Below are positions 1 through 8,002 of a stretch of 64,000 nucleotides of DNA, in pieces (positions within the stretch are counted from its first letter, which is position 1; each line of letters begins with the position of its first letter). The DNA lies in contig DLGE01000001.1 in NCBI GenBank assembly GCA_002482535.1, forward strand, positions 531,513-595,512, written 5' to 3'. Made by a program: the position numbers and the translations under genes. The notes below the pieces were generated by a model. That model was not told the DNA's origin and did not search any database. It saw only the letters and a program-made list of their open reading frames with translations. Source of the DNA: Peptococcaceae bacterium UBA7702 (GTDB lineage Bacteria; Bacillota; Dehalobacteriia; UBA7702).

Positions 1-211
1 TTATAAATGCTGCTAAGACCCCGTTCATCGCCTTGTTTTCGACGAACACGCGATCGCCTACAGCGGCTCCTGCCTCGTTGTCGACGTCAAGGATCATCGC
101 GTTACTGCCAGGACACATGCCGCAATGGTCGCAATCCCCATGTATGCTGGCTCTGACTTTTGCCGTATGCTCTGTAACTTCGATGACGACGCCTTCCATC
201 AATTCTTTCAT
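1..211 (-). CDS. RseC/MucC-family protein, N-terminal part (runs off the window)
   Basis: The first 70 codons are present; the rest lies beyond the window start. The reading begins MKELMEGVVIEV and carries a cysteine cluster C-D-H-C-G-M-C at about residues 27-33, followed by GSNAMILDV and VGDRVFVE. This is the pattern of the SoxR-reducing/RseC family, whose N-terminal domain holds a CxxCxxC cluster and is normally followed by two membrane segments (not visible here). In other bacteria these proteins are linked to Rnf-type electron transport or envelope stress, but the specific role here cannot be seen. The ATG at 211 is preceded by GAGGTGA at a normal distance. Confidence 0.75.
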   Translation of the reverse strand, partial: MKELMEGVVIEVTEHTAKVRASIHGDCDHCGMCPGSNAMILDVDNEAGAAVGDRVFVENKAMNGVLAAFI

Positions 212-464
212 AAGATCACCTCGTTTCATATCAAACTATATGATGTCCACTGGCTGTTTCTTCATTTTTGAATGTTTAAATTTTAATGAAGCGCAAAAAT
301 ATTCTAAATTTCTCGTTGAAAACCACCCTCCTTGTCTTATCCTTCAAACCCACGGGAAGAAGGATTGAAAAAATCAGCGGCTGCGTTTTTCGCTATTGCG
401 CCTTACACAACCAAAGTGTCTTCTTTGCCGTTCATTCGTATCTTTTTACATGGTTGCTGTCGAT

Positions 465-484
465 TTAAGGGGAATCCCCCTTAA
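465..484. repeat. Perfect 20-bp inverted repeat
   Basis: TTAAGGGG and CCCCTTAA form two perfect 8-bp arms around AATC. It stands about 250 bp upstream of the RseC-type start. It could be an operator or a short RNA hairpin; no T-tract follows on either strand. Confidence 0.5.
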
Positions 485-753
485 TTATAAAAAAAATTTA
501 TAGAATCTGTTAAAAAAAATTATAATATACCCATCTTTTTATGTCGATATAATATTTTTTTCATGTACCGTGAAATACTTTAAAAAATTGCTCATTTTCA
601 ATTATTTTTGCTCTTTTTCGCCTGGATTTGCCCCTGCCCGCCAATAAAATCCCACTAAAATACAGGGAAAATAAAAAATATGCCATGTGGAAGATTTTTC
701 GCTCAACATGGCTGCCCCAGTGTTCCGTTGCTCCGTATATGTGTCGTATATAC

Positions 754-782
754 TTGACATTTATTCGCTTATATATTATGAT
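754..782 (+). promoter_or_regulatory. SigA-type promoter of the XRE operon
   Basis: TTGACA (754-759), a 17-bp spacer and TATGAT (777-782). The predicted transcript would start around 789, inside the ribosome binding site of the XRE gene, so the leader is almost absent. Two CGTATAT motifs at 734-740 and 745-751 lie 11 bp apart just upstream of the -35 box and are candidate operator half-sites. Confidence 0.7.
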
Positions 783-799
783 CTATGGGAGGTGATGAC

Positions 800-1015
800 A
801 TGGCAAGAAATATCAGGATCAAGGTTGCCCGGGCCCAACTGGATATGACTCAAAAAGCCTTGGCAGAAGCGGTTGGCATCTCCCGTCAGACGATGAATGC
901 CATTGAACAGGGAGAATACAACCCAACCATCAAATTATGCCGGAAAATATGTCGTGTTTTGGGAAAATCTCTCGATGATTTGTTTGGGGAGGAAGACGAA
1001 AATGAAACGCTTTAA
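800..1015 (+). CDS. XRE-family helix-turn-helix regulator
   Basis: A 71-residue DNA-binding protein made of almost nothing but the helix-turn-helix: IKVARAQLDMTQKALAEAVG, then SRQTMNAIEQGEYNPTI and LCRKICRVLGKSLDDLF. It has the size of YozG/Cro-type small regulators with no ligand domain. ATG 800 follows GGGAGGTGAT (788-796) and is preferred over ATG 785, which would overlap the ribosome binding site. The next gene starts inside its 3' end, so both are made from one transcript; the regulator probably controls its own promoter and responds to or acts with its membrane partner (inference). Confidence 0.9.
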   Translation: MARNIRIKVARAQLDMTQKALAEAVGISRQTMNAIEQGEYNPTIKLCRKICRVLGKSLDDLFGEEDENETL

Positions 1016-1478
1016 AAATAACCTCGATGAGATGCAAGAGGAAAAGCTGCTGAAAATAGAGCATTTTGGCATGTGGCTTGCCTTTTGGGGTCTGGTTGCG
1101 GCGGCATTCTTGCAGGTGATAGGCGGCGCTGATCTCAAGCAATTGGCCGGTGAAGGGATCATCCTGATGATCCTTTGCATTTATTTATTGACGGCCTGCT
1201 TGAAAAACGGTATTTGGGACCGTCATTTAAAACCCAATCTGAAAACCAATCTTCTTGTCAGTCTGCTGGCCGCCGTCGCAGTCGCCGCCATTACGGTAAT
1301 AAAGCCCCTTCAGGAGGGGATAACCCTGGCTTATCTGCCCATTACCGCCAGCTTTAGCGCAGTGTTTACCTTTCTGTTATGCTTTGGTGCATTACAGCTT
1401 GCGGTTCTTGTCTACAGAAAACGACGGACAAAACTGGAAAGCTGCGAAGAAGATGATAACGAACCCCATGAGAATTAA
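1002..1478 (+). CDS. XRE-partner membrane protein (DUF6773-like)
   Basis: A 158-residue protein with a charged N-terminus and about four hydrophobic segments (roughly residues 22-40, 48-65, 80-98 and 110-135), ending in a basic then acidic tail. It overlaps the XRE gene by 14 bp, and ATG 1002 follows GGGGAGGA, which supports translational coupling. Small XRE regulators paired with a multi-pass protein of this size are common in Bacillota, and the layout recalls DUF6773 proteins; this family name is from memory and unproven. No enzymatic motif is visible. Confidence 0.8.
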   Translation: MKRFKNNLDEMQEEKLLKIEHFGMWLAFWGLVAAAFLQVIGGADLKQLAGEGIILMILCIYLLTACLKNGIWDRHLKPNLKTNLLVSLLAAVAVAAITVIKPLQEGITLAYLPITASFSAVFTFLLCFGALQLAVLVYRKRRTKLESCEEDDNEPHEN

Positions 1479-1505
1479 AAAATCCGGCATAAGCCGGATT
1501 TTTTT
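1477..1505. terminator. Bidirectional intrinsic terminator
   Basis: AATCCGGC (1481-1488) pairs with GCCGGATT (1493-1500) across a 4-nt loop. An A-run lies before the stem and a T-run after it, so it can end both the XRE operon and the converging glycosyltransferase gene. Confidence 0.9.
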
Positions 1506-2781
1506 AATGTGATAGATCTTGATATTCCAAGGAGGAAGGCGGATCCTGTAAAACCTCCATTAGTTTTGCCCAAAGGGTCTTGCTTTCCTCAAATGCGGCA
1601 TAATGCTTCTCAACGTTCGCCGCGTATTTTCTCAGTTCCGGCAGAATTTTCATAAAGGACTTCGTATCAAAATAGTCGCAGATCATGGGCAGCGTCTGTT
1701 TCAGCTGTTCTTCGGTGGTTTTTATTCTTTCCTGATAGTGGCCGCGATCCGTGATATAGAGCAAAAGCGGTTTATAGCGAATCCAACCGACGCAAGCCGC
1801 GTAAAACCGCCGCAGAACGGATTCGGATGCCGCGTCGACGGGTTTTAGCTGCCGCGGCAAAACGCCGGAGAGCAGATGTTTGTAGGCGGAAAAGCCGTCG
1901 TGAAAGGTATAGCAGGGCACTCTCAGCACCTCCCTTTGGCTTAAACAGGTGCTTAAAAAGGTATCTTCCCCCCTGGCTCCCGGGGGGTTGTAGAAGGGAA
2001 ACACCCTTGAAGGATCCTTTAAATTGAGGCAGAGATTGGAGCCGGAAATAAATTTTGTGTGTTGGATTTCCGGCTCAGAAAGAACCTCTTCGGCGATGAG
2101 AATATCGGTGTCGGCATAAGTGACGCCGCCGTTCTGCAATACTTTTTTCATGTTTTCCCAGTTTAAGATGTCGTTGCTAAGGGCTCCGATGAACTGTTGG
2201 AAGGCGGCTTCCGGCAATTCGGGGGTAAATTCAAAAGCCGGGATCGGGGAAATATAGCCGCAATGATAACCGCAGGTAATATCAGCGGCGGCGATATTCT
2301 CCAAATGCTTTGTCAGTACGTGCTGACCGCTCCAAAGCGCCACGTTTTTGTTTCTCGTGACTACCACAGGATATTCGTCGTCGTCGAGAAAAAGCAGATA
2401 GTCAATGTTGTTTTTGATGGCGTAGTAAAGAATGATATTGCGCTGGGCCGCGTAGCCTTTGCCGAAAAGCAGGTCGGCGTTTTCCTCGCCGGCAATGCCA
2501 TACTGCTTTAATTCGTATTGAACTTGGGCGATCTCCCGGGAGCCGATGAAAAAGGTGTTTTCGATCAACGCCGAAATGGCGCCGGGAATTGCCGTATAGT
2601 CTGCTTTTTTCGTTCCCCGATATTTAAGGTCATAGGCGACAAATAAATTGATTTTGATGTTTTCGTCGCCGATTAAGCCGGATTCCTGCCAATTTAAAAA
2701 ATAGCTTTTTAAAAGATGCAAAAATTGTTTTCTGCCGGTGGCAAAACCGATGCCAACATTGATGGTTTCTTTTTTCATCAT
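1504..2781 (-). CDS. Glycosyltransferase-like protein (GT-A type)
   Basis: A 425-residue soluble protein. The N-terminus VGIGFATGRKQFLHLL and the acidic motif LLFLDDDEYP (about residues 130-139) resemble the nucleotide-sugar/metal site of GT-A glycosyltransferases; FISGSNLCLNL and GARGEDTFLS further on fit the acceptor half of such folds. Substrate is unknown. It is transcribed alone between terminators. AAGGAG precedes two tandem ATGs (2781 and 2778); the second has the better spacing. A TTGCAA-N17-TATAAT promoter (2907-2935) lies upstream, giving a leader of about 120 nt. It could also belong to a capsule or teichoic-acid type pathway, but no neighbour supports that. Confidence 0.7.
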   Translation of the reverse strand: MMKKETINVGIGFATGRKQFLHLLKSYFLNWQESGLIGDENIKINLFVAYDLKYRGTKKADYTAIPGAISALIENTFFIGSREIAQVQYELKQYGIAGEENADLLFGKGYAAQRNIILYYAIKNNIDYLLFLDDDEYPVVVTRNKNVALWSGQHVLTKHLENIAAADITCGYHCGYISPIPAFEFTPELPEAAFQQFIGALSNDILNWENMKKVLQNGGVTYADTDILIAEEVLSEPEIQHTKFISGSNLCLNLKDPSRVFPFYNPPGARGEDTFLSTCLSQREVLRVPCYTFHDGFSAYKHLLSGVLPRQLKPVDAASESVLRRFYAACVGWIRYKPLLLYITDRGHYQERIKTTEEQLKQTLPMICDYFDTKSFMKILPELRKYAANVEKHYAAFEESKTLWAKLMEVLQDPPSSLEYQDLSH

Positions 2782-2817
2782 AGACTCCTTTTCTAACTTT
2801 TAACGATAATAAATAAA

Positions 2818-2859
2818 CACATAAATCGCGTGCCGCCTATGTTCGGCATGACTTATGTG
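2818..2859 (-). promoter_or_regulatory. Hairpin in the glycosyltransferase leader
   Basis: CACATAA (2818-2824) pairs with TTATGTG (2853-2859), and CGTGCCG (2829-2835) with CGGCATG (2844-2850) allowing one G-U pair, separated by a small internal loop. It lies between the predicted start of transcription and the ribosome binding site of the glycosyltransferase. Function unknown. Confidence 0.4.
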
Positions 2860-2906
2860 CTGTTCATGTACTTTCACGGAATTGGTATCATTTTGTTTCT
2901 TTATGT

Positions 2907-2935
2907 ATTATAGCATAAAATAACATTTATTGCAA
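2907..2935 (-). promoter_or_regulatory. Predicted promoter of the glycosyltransferase gene
   Basis: Read on the minus strand: TTGCAA, 17 bp, TATAAT. The -10 is perfect and the -35 is partial. Confidence 0.5.
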
Positions 2936-2974
2936 ATGGTCATATGTTTTAGTATAATTATGGTATGATCTTGA

Positions 2975-3003
2975 TTGACATTTTTATGTTCTTATGTTAA
3001 GAT
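2975..3003 (+). promoter_or_regulatory. Predicted promoter of the thiamine operon
   Basis: TTGACA (2975-2980), 17 bp, TAAGAT (2998-3003), placing the start of transcription just before the TPP riboswitch. Confidence 0.6.
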
Positions 3004-3012
3004 AAATAAAAT

Positions 3013-3105
3013 TCAGGGGAGCTTGTATCAGCAGGCTGAGAGGAAGTACTCAAACTTCGACCCTTAAACCTGATGTGGGTAATGCCACCGTAGGGAGTAA
3101 GGAAT
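3013..3105 (+). promoter_or_regulatory. TPP riboswitch (THI element)
   Basis: The region has the hallmark order of the thiamine diphosphate aptamer: an opening GGGGAGC, the strictly conserved CTGAGA at 3036-3041, then ACCTGAT at 3069-3075, a GTGGGTAATGCCA-type stretch at 3075-3087 and GGGA before the closing helix. The genes downstream are thiamine salvage genes, which fits. A terminator follows at once, so ligand binding should stop transcription. Confidence 0.95.
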
Positions 3106-3116
3106 ACTTGCTTTTC

Positions 3117-3149
3117 ACGGCCCATGCCTCATCGGCAGCGGCCGTTTTT
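3117..3149 (+). terminator. Riboswitch-controlled intrinsic terminator
   Basis: ACGGCC (3117-3122) pairs with GGCCGT (3140-3145) and the nested TGCC (3125-3128) with GGCA (3134-3137); a T-run (3145-3149) follows. It stands between the aptamer and cytX, the expected place for an expression platform. Confidence 0.85.
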
Positions 3150-3176
3150 GTTTCCCCTTAAGGAAGTAGGAATATC

Positions 3177-4367
3177 ATGACAGAAAAAAAGACTTCGATT
3201 TTCGCCAACAGTTTGATTTGGTTCGGCGCGGCAGTTTCCATTGCCGAAATTCTCACCGGCACGTTCATCGCTCCCCTCGGCTTTACCAAGGGTTTTTACG
3301 CGATTTTGATCGGCCATCTGATTGGTTGTACGTTCCTTTTTTTGGCCGGTCTGATCGGCGGGAGAACGGAAAAGAGCGCCATGGAAACGGTAAAAATGTC
3401 CTTTGGTCAAAGGGGTTCCCTGGTGTTTTCCTCCTTAAACGTCATGCAGCTTTTGGGTTGGACCGCGGTGATGATTGTTAGCGGCGCCGCTGCCGCCAAT
3501 GGCGTAACCCGTTTCGGAGGCGACGGGTTCTGGAGCGTCATCATCGGCGCTTTCATCATCCTTTGGATCGCAGTGGGCCTCCGCAATCTGGGAAAACTCA
3601 ATCTTGTCGCCATGAGCGCTTTATTGATTCTGATGATCCTTTTGAGCAAATCGGCATTTACTTTGAGCGCCGGATTTCAAGCTGATGGCAGCATCAGCTT
3701 CGGCGCCGCGGTGGAATTGGCCGTGGCGATGCCCCTCTCCTGGCTGCCGTTGATTTCCGATTATACCCGTAAGGCGAAAAAGCCTTTCGGCGCTACGTTG
3801 ACCAGCGTCTTGGTTTATTTTGCAGCCAGTTCCTGGATGTATCTGATCGGCATGGGCGCCGCGATTTATACCGGAGAGAGCGACGTTACCGCCATGCTGC
3901 TCAAAGCCGGCCTCGGTGCCGGCGCCTTGATCATCGTGGTATTTTCCACGGTGACCACGACGTTCCTGGATACGTATTCCGCCGGTGTCAGCGCGGTGAG
4001 TATTTCGCCGCGGATCAAAGAGAAACCGGCGGCGGTGATCATCTGCCTTGCCGGAACGCTGCTGGCCATCTTTACACCCATCACCCAGTTGGAAAACTTT
4101 CTCTATCTGATCGGTTCGGTTTTCGCGCCGATGATCGCCATTATGATTGTGGATTACTTCTTTTTCAAAAAAGATTCCTCCCAGCAAAACGTCGTCTGGC
4201 CCAATCTTATTTTGTGGTTCATCGGCTTTGTGATATACCGCCTTTTCCTTTCCGTCGATACCCCCGTCGGCATCAGCCTACCGGTCATGGCCATCGTTGC
4301 CCTCTTGGCCGTTATCAAAAATAAAATGACAGGAGAACAAAAAAATGCTAAAAGAAATGCTGCTTAA
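3177..4367 (+). CDS. cytX: Thiamine-precursor (hydroxymethylpyrimidine) permease CytX
   Basis: A 396-residue NCS1-family transporter with about 12 hydrophobic helices and essentially no soluble domain. The N-terminus SLIWFGAAVSIAEILTGTF and the central LSWLPLISDYTR are typical of the CytX subgroup. CytX genes regularly lie behind TPP riboswitches and are assigned uptake of the thiamine pyrimidine moiety (HMP); that substrate is inferred from genomic context in the literature rather than shown here. It is the first gene of the operon, and its 3' end overlaps thiM by 23 bp. Confidence 0.92.
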   Translation: MTEKKTSIFANSLIWFGAAVSIAEILTGTFIAPLGFTKGFYAILIGHLIGCTFLFLAGLIGGRTEKSAMETVKMSFGQRGSLVFSSLNVMQLLGWTAVMIVSGAAAANGVTRFGGDGFWSVIIGAFIILWIAVGLRNLGKLNLVAMSALLILMILLSKSAFTLSAGFQADGSISFGAAVELAVAMPLSWLPLISDYTRKAKKPFGATLTSVLVYFAASSWMYLIGMGAAIYTGESDVTAMLLKAGLGAGALIIVVFSTVTTTFLDTYSAGVSAVSISPRIKEKPAAVIICLAGTLLAIFTPITQLENFLYLIGSVFAPMIAIMIVDYFFFKKDSSQQNVVWPNLILWFIGFVIYRLFLSVDTPVGISLPVMAIVALLAVIKNKMTGEQKNAKRNAA

Positions 4368-5166
4368 AGTGAAGGAAAATAAACCCCTCATCCATAATAT
4401 CACCAATTACGTTACCGTCAACGACTGCGCCAATATTTTGCTTGGCTGCGGCGCTTCGCCGATCATGGCCGACGATATTGACGAAGCGGCGGAGATTACC
4501 TCCCTTTGCGGCGGCCTCACCATCAATATCGGCACCTTAAATCAACATACGATTCCCGCCATGTTTGCCGCCGGTAAAAAAGCCAACGAACTGGGTCATC
4601 CCATTGTGTTGGATCCTGTGGGCGCCGGCGCTTCGAAACTGCGCACGGAAACAGCGTTTCGCCTGTTGAAGGAGGTGAAACCCACGGTGATCCGGGGTAA
4701 CATTTCGGAAATCAAAACCATCGCCATGGGACGTGGCACAACAAAAGGGGTCGATGCCGACGCTGCCGACGCGGTGACCGGCGCAACCCTGGCGCAAACG
4801 GTGGCTCTCGCCAAAAATCTGGCCCTTGAAACCGGCGCTATCATCGTCATCACCGGCGCCATTGACACGGTCAGCGATGGCAAAAAGACATTTTGCGTTT
4901 TTAACGGACATCCCTTGATGAGCGAAATTACCGGCACCGGCTGTCAGCTTTCCTGCCTGATCGCGGCGTATCTCACCGCCAATCCGGGTTCCCCGCTGAC
5001 GGCCACGGTAGCGGCGGTCTGCGCCATGGGGCTTTGCGGCGAAAAAGCCTTTGAGCGCCTGACGGACCTTGACGGCAACGCTTCCTACCGAAACTATATC
5101 CTCGACGCCATTTACCGTCTCACCGGAGACGATCTGGAAAGCGGTGGAAAATATGAATTGCGCTGA
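4345..5166 (+). CDS. thiM: Hydroxyethylthiazole kinase ThiM
   Basis: A 273-residue ribokinase-fold kinase that phosphorylates 4-methyl-5-(2-hydroxyethyl)thiazole for salvage. Recognisable stretches are HNITNYVTVNDCANILL, ADDIDEAAEI, VLDPVGAGAS, VIRGNISEI and the catalytic GTGCQLS near residue 198. AGGAG lies 10 nt before ATG 4345. Overlaps with both cytX and thiE suggest translational coupling along the operon. Confidence 0.97.
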   Translation: MLKEMLLKVKENKPLIHNITNYVTVNDCANILLGCGASPIMADDIDEAAEITSLCGGLTINIGTLNQHTIPAMFAAGKKANELGHPIVLDPVGAGASKLRTETAFRLLKEVKPTVIRGNISEIKTIAMGRGTTKGVDADAADAVTGATLAQTVALAKNLALETGAIIVITGAIDTVSDGKKTFCVFNGHPLMSEITGTGCQLSCLIAAYLTANPGSPLTATVAAVCAMGLCGEKAFERLTDLDGNASYRNYILDAIYRLTGDDLESGGKYELR

Positions 5167-5803
5167 TACCGTTAAAAAGGCTATGCTGCTCTATGCCGTT
5201 ACCGACAGGGCCTGGTGCGGCAAAGAGACCTTGCCGCACCAAGTTGAACAGGCCTTAAAAGGCGGCGTTACCTGTGTCCAGCTACGGGAAAAATCCCTGG
5301 ACGACGCTGCGTTTCTCAAAGAAGCGCTGATTTTGAAAGAGCTTTGCCGTACTTATCATGTCCCTTTGATCATCAATGATAATGTCAAGGTCGCCGTGAA
5401 GTGCGGCGCCGACGGCATCCACGTCGGTCAACAGGATATGGAAGCGAAAAATGTCCGCGCTCTCGTCGGTCCTAAGATGATCGTCGGCGTTTCCGTCCAA
5501 AGTGTGGCCCAGGCAGTCCTTGCCGCCCAATGCGGCGCCGACTACCTCGGTGTCGGCGCGGTTTTTGCCACGTCTACAAAGTTGGATGCCGATTCAGTCA
5601 GTCACGGAATGCTGAAGGCGATCTGTGAGGCGGTGCCCCTTCCCGTGGTGGCCATCGGCGGCATTACGAAAGACAATCTTTTGGAGCTTGCCGGCAGCGG
5701 CGTCGACGGCGTGGCTCTCGTCTCCGCCATTTTCGGTAGCGGGGATATCGAAGGGGAATGCCGCGCCTTGTACGCTCTTTCTGAAAGAATGGTGCTGTTA
5801 TGA
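5153..5803 (+). CDS. thiE: Thiamine-phosphate synthase ThiE
   Basis: A 216-residue TIM-barrel enzyme joining HMP diphosphate and thiazole phosphate to thiamine monophosphate. Family motifs: LYAVTDR, VTCVQLREK, INDNVKVA, DGIHVGQQD, YLGVGAVFATSTK and VVAIGGIT. ATG 5153, overlapping thiM by 14 bp, gives the usual length; an upstream GTG/ATG extension at 5069 would add 28 residues read out of frame from thiM and is unlikely. Its stop overlaps the next start (ATGA). Confidence 0.97.
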   Translation: MNCADTVKKAMLLYAVTDRAWCGKETLPHQVEQALKGGVTCVQLREKSLDDAAFLKEALILKELCRTYHVPLIINDNVKVAVKCGADGIHVGQQDMEAKNVRALVGPKMIVGVSVQSVAQAVLAAQCGADYLGVGAVFATSTKLDADSVSHGMLKAICEAVPLPVVAIGGITKDNLLELAGSGVDGVALVSAIFGSGDIEGECRALYALSERMVLL

Positions 5804-6444
5804 AGATAAAAGGAGCGGTTTTTGATCTTGACGGTACGTTATTAAATACCATGTCAATTTGGCATACCATTGGTGAGGATTATTTGCTTAGCCGTGGTAT
5901 TCAGCCCCGGGAAAACCTTGGCGTGGCCTTCAAAGATCTCAGTTTTTACCAGGCGGCTTGCTATTATCAAAGTGAATACGGACTGAGTGAAAGCACCGAT
6001 GAAATCATTGCCGGTGTCACCAAATTGATGGAAGCCACCTATCTTGAGCAGGCGTCTCCCAAAGACGGCGTGGAAGAGGTTCTTTCGCGATTCAAAAGCC
6101 AGGGTGTACAGATGTGCGTAACGACAGCCAACGAAAAACCCTTGGCCGAAGCGGCGCTGGAACACTGTGGTCTACTCCACTATTTCTCCAAGGTTTTAAC
6201 TTGCGGTGAGATCGGCCACGGCAAGGATGAGCCTCAAATATATGAGGCTGCTCAGTCTTTGCTGGGGACAAAAAAAGAGCATACCTATGTATTTGAGGAC
6301 GCGCTTTATGCTGTACGCAGCGCCAAAGCTGCCGGTTATCCCGTGGTCGGCGTTTGTGACCCCTCGGAAGATTGCCCGGAAGAAGTAAAAAATCTCGCAG
6401 ATTATTACATTATTTCCTTTTTGGAAATGGAGGCTATGTTATGA
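5800..6444 (+). CDS. HAD-family phosphatase in the thiamine operon
   Basis: A 214-residue HAD hydrolase of the beta-phosphoglucomutase-like subgroup. Motif I is FDLDGTLLNT (nucleophile Asp near residue 9), motif II is CVTTANEKP, motif III is the lysine in GHGKDEPQIY, and motif IV is VFEDALYAV. It overlaps thiE and thiD by ATGA junctions, so it is made in step with them. The likely substrate is thiamine monophosphate, which would supply free thiamine to ThiN (47099-47746). A phosphatase for another pathway intermediate is the alternative. Confidence 0.85.
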   Translation: MKIKGAVFDLDGTLLNTMSIWHTIGEDYLLSRGIQPRENLGVAFKDLSFYQAACYYQSEYGLSESTDEIIAGVTKLMEATYLEQASPKDGVEEVLSRFKSQGVQMCVTTANEKPLAEAALEHCGLLHYFSKVLTCGEIGHGKDEPQIYEAAQSLLGTKKEHTYVFEDALYAVRSAKAAGYPVVGVCDPSEDCPEEVKNLADYYIISFLEMEAML

Positions 6445-7220
6445 AAAAGGTTCTCACCATCGCCGGTTCCGACAGCAGCGGCGGCGCCGGCATCCAGGCG
6501 GATATCAAAACCATCACCGCCCATAAGATGTACGCCATGAGCGCCATCACGGCGCTAACGGCTCAGAATACCCTCGGTGTCTCCGGTATCATGGAGGTCA
6601 CGCCATCCTTTGTCGCCGCTCAATTGGACTGTATTTTTACCGACATTTACCCCGATGCCGTTAAGATCGGCATGGTAAGCAGCGGCGATATCATCAAAAC
6701 CATTGTGGAGAAATTGGCACAATACAAGGCGGCAAATATCGTCGTGGATCCCGTTATGGTTTCCACCAGCGGTTCAAAGCTCCTCTCCGATACGGCGAAG
6801 GACGTTTTGATTGAAGCGCTGTTGCCCATCGCCACTGTCATGACGCCGAACATTCCTGAGGCGGAGGTGCTTTGCGGCTTTGCCATCAAAGACGAAGACG
6901 GCATGGTACGCGCCGCCCAGGCCATCGGCGAGCGTTTCCCCGGCGCTGTCTTAGTCAAAGGCGGCCATTTGGTCAACGACGCCGTGGATTTGCTCTATGC
7001 CGACGGTACATTGCAGTGGTTTTCCGCTGAACGGGTTAATAACCCCAATACCCACGGCACCGGCTGCACCCTCTCTTCCGCCATTGCCTGCAATTTGGCG
7101 GCGGGCCATTCACTGGCGGATGCTATAAAAAACGCCAAAGCATACTTAACCGGGGCTTTAAAAGTCATGCTCGACCTCGGTCAAGGCGCAGGACCCCTGG
7201 ATCATACGTACCGCCTGTAA
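6441..7220 (+). CDS. thiD: Hydroxymethylpyrimidine/phosphomethylpyrimidine kinase ThiD
   Basis: A 259-residue ribokinase-family enzyme that phosphorylates HMP twice. It begins KKVLTIAGSDSSGGAGIQAD and carries SAITALTAQNT, VVDPVMVSTSG, TPNIPEAEVL, VLVKGGH and the catalytic NTHGTGCTLSSAI. ATG 6441 overlaps the HAD stop (ATGA). It closes the operon: CytX imports the pyrimidine, ThiD and ThiM phosphorylate the two halves and ThiE joins them. Confidence 0.97.
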   Translation: MKKVLTIAGSDSSGGAGIQADIKTITAHKMYAMSAITALTAQNTLGVSGIMEVTPSFVAAQLDCIFTDIYPDAVKIGMVSSGDIIKTIVEKLAQYKAANIVVDPVMVSTSGSKLLSDTAKDVLIEALLPIATVMTPNIPEAEVLCGFAIKDEDGMVRAAQAIGERFPGAVLVKGGHLVNDAVDLLYADGTLQWFSAERVNNPNTHGTGCTLSSAIACNLAAGHSLADAIKNAKAYLTGALKVMLDLGQGAGPLDHTYRL

Positions 7221-7241
7221 TATGTTATATTTTTTGCATAC

Positions 7242-7275
7242 AAAAAGAGTCCACTATAAAAATGGACTCTTTTTT
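7242..7275 (+). terminator. Intrinsic terminator of the thiamine operon
   Basis: AAAAAGAGTCCA (7242-7253) pairs with TGGACTCTTTTT (7263-7274) across a 9-nt loop, with a T-run. The A-run on the other side makes it usable for the convergent gene too. Confidence 0.9.
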
Positions 7276-7303
7276 GTTTTAATTATTAAAAATTGTTACG
7301 GTT

Positions 7304-8002
7304 TTAGGTCCATTTGCTGATAAGTAGATGTAAAAGATATGATAACAGGGCGAAAAGGCAGGCGGCAAAAATGTTGACGGTGAATAACTCTGCCCTGCCG
7401 AACCAAGCGATGAGCAAAAAAATCCCGATCATTCCCACGCCGACAACACCACCGATCAAAAACCGCATACTTTTGCGCAACGGCGGTTTTGCCGTTTTTT
7501 TGAGCGACGTTTTCATGATGAGGCCAACGATGAAGACGGCGGACACGATGATGAGACCGAAGGAAAAGAGGCCGCCGGCAGTGATAGAGAGCTGGAAATC
7601 CAGGGTTTTGCCGGTGATGGCATCGGCAAGCAGGGTGAAGGTAGTCTTTGAAAGTACGATATTGATGGCGGCGAGAATGGCAAAACATAAGAGCAGCAGG
7701 TCGATACCGTATAAGATCCGCTGCCAAATGGTGCGGGGCGGCAGCGCGGCAATGACCTCTTCACAAAAGGTTTTTTCACTGTTTTCATCCGTGCCGATCA
7801 CATCTTTGACGCCCTCGCCGCGCTTTTGCGCCGCCACAATCATTTCCAACAGATCGTTGCGAACAACTTCCTGATCGTATTCGGAAATATTGGCGCCCCG
7901 CAGGTAACAAACAATATTCGTTGTCGCCTCTTTATTTTCCGGGAATATCAATTGATCGAGTTCGTTATTTTTTCGGTTCAGCTCTTTTGTTTTCTTATTC
8001 AT
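7304..8002 (-). CDS. PadR-associated membrane protein
   Basis: A 232-residue protein with a charged, soluble N-terminal domain (residues 1-95, including VVRNDLLEMIVAAQKRGEGV and a segment ending EEVIAALPPRT) and four to five membrane helices after it. The N-terminal domain resembles the DUF1048/HAAS-type domains that often accompany PadR regulators; the exact family is uncertain. Its start overlaps the padR stop by 8 bp and uses GGAGAGG inside padR. It is probably the regulated partner in a membrane-stress or signalling pair (inference). Confidence 0.8.
   Translation of the reverse strand: MNKKTKELNRKNNELDQLIFPENKEATTNIVCYLRGANISEYDQEVVRNDLLEMIVAAQKRGEGVKDVIGTDENSEKTFCEEVIAALPPRTIWQRILYGIDLLLLCFAILAAINIVLSKTTFTLLADAITGKTLDFQLSITAGGLFSFGLIIVSAVFIVGLIMKTSLKKTAKPPLRKSMRFLIGGVVGVGMIGIFLLIAWFGRAELFTVNIFAACLFALLSYLLHLLISKWT

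Larger units (their letters stand above)
212..799. other. AT-rich intergenic region between divergent genes
   Basis: This 588-bp region separates the minus-strand RseC-type gene from the plus-strand XRE operon. It is very AT-rich from about 480 to 700. No reading frame in it has a convincing ribosome binding site or protein-like composition. It holds the 20-bp inverted repeat at 465-484 and the XRE promoter at 754-782; otherwise I see nothing definite. Confidence 0.6.

Noticed and set aside
33..468. Two plus-strand open frames at the window start (33-368 and 286-468)
   Set aside because: The first is antisense to the RseC-type gene and continues into AT-rich spacer; neither has a ribosome site or protein-like composition.
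3621..4187. 188-codon minus-strand frame inside cytX
   Set aside because: Antisense shadow of a GC-rich gene; composition is Gly/His/Arg-rich and no start signal is seen.
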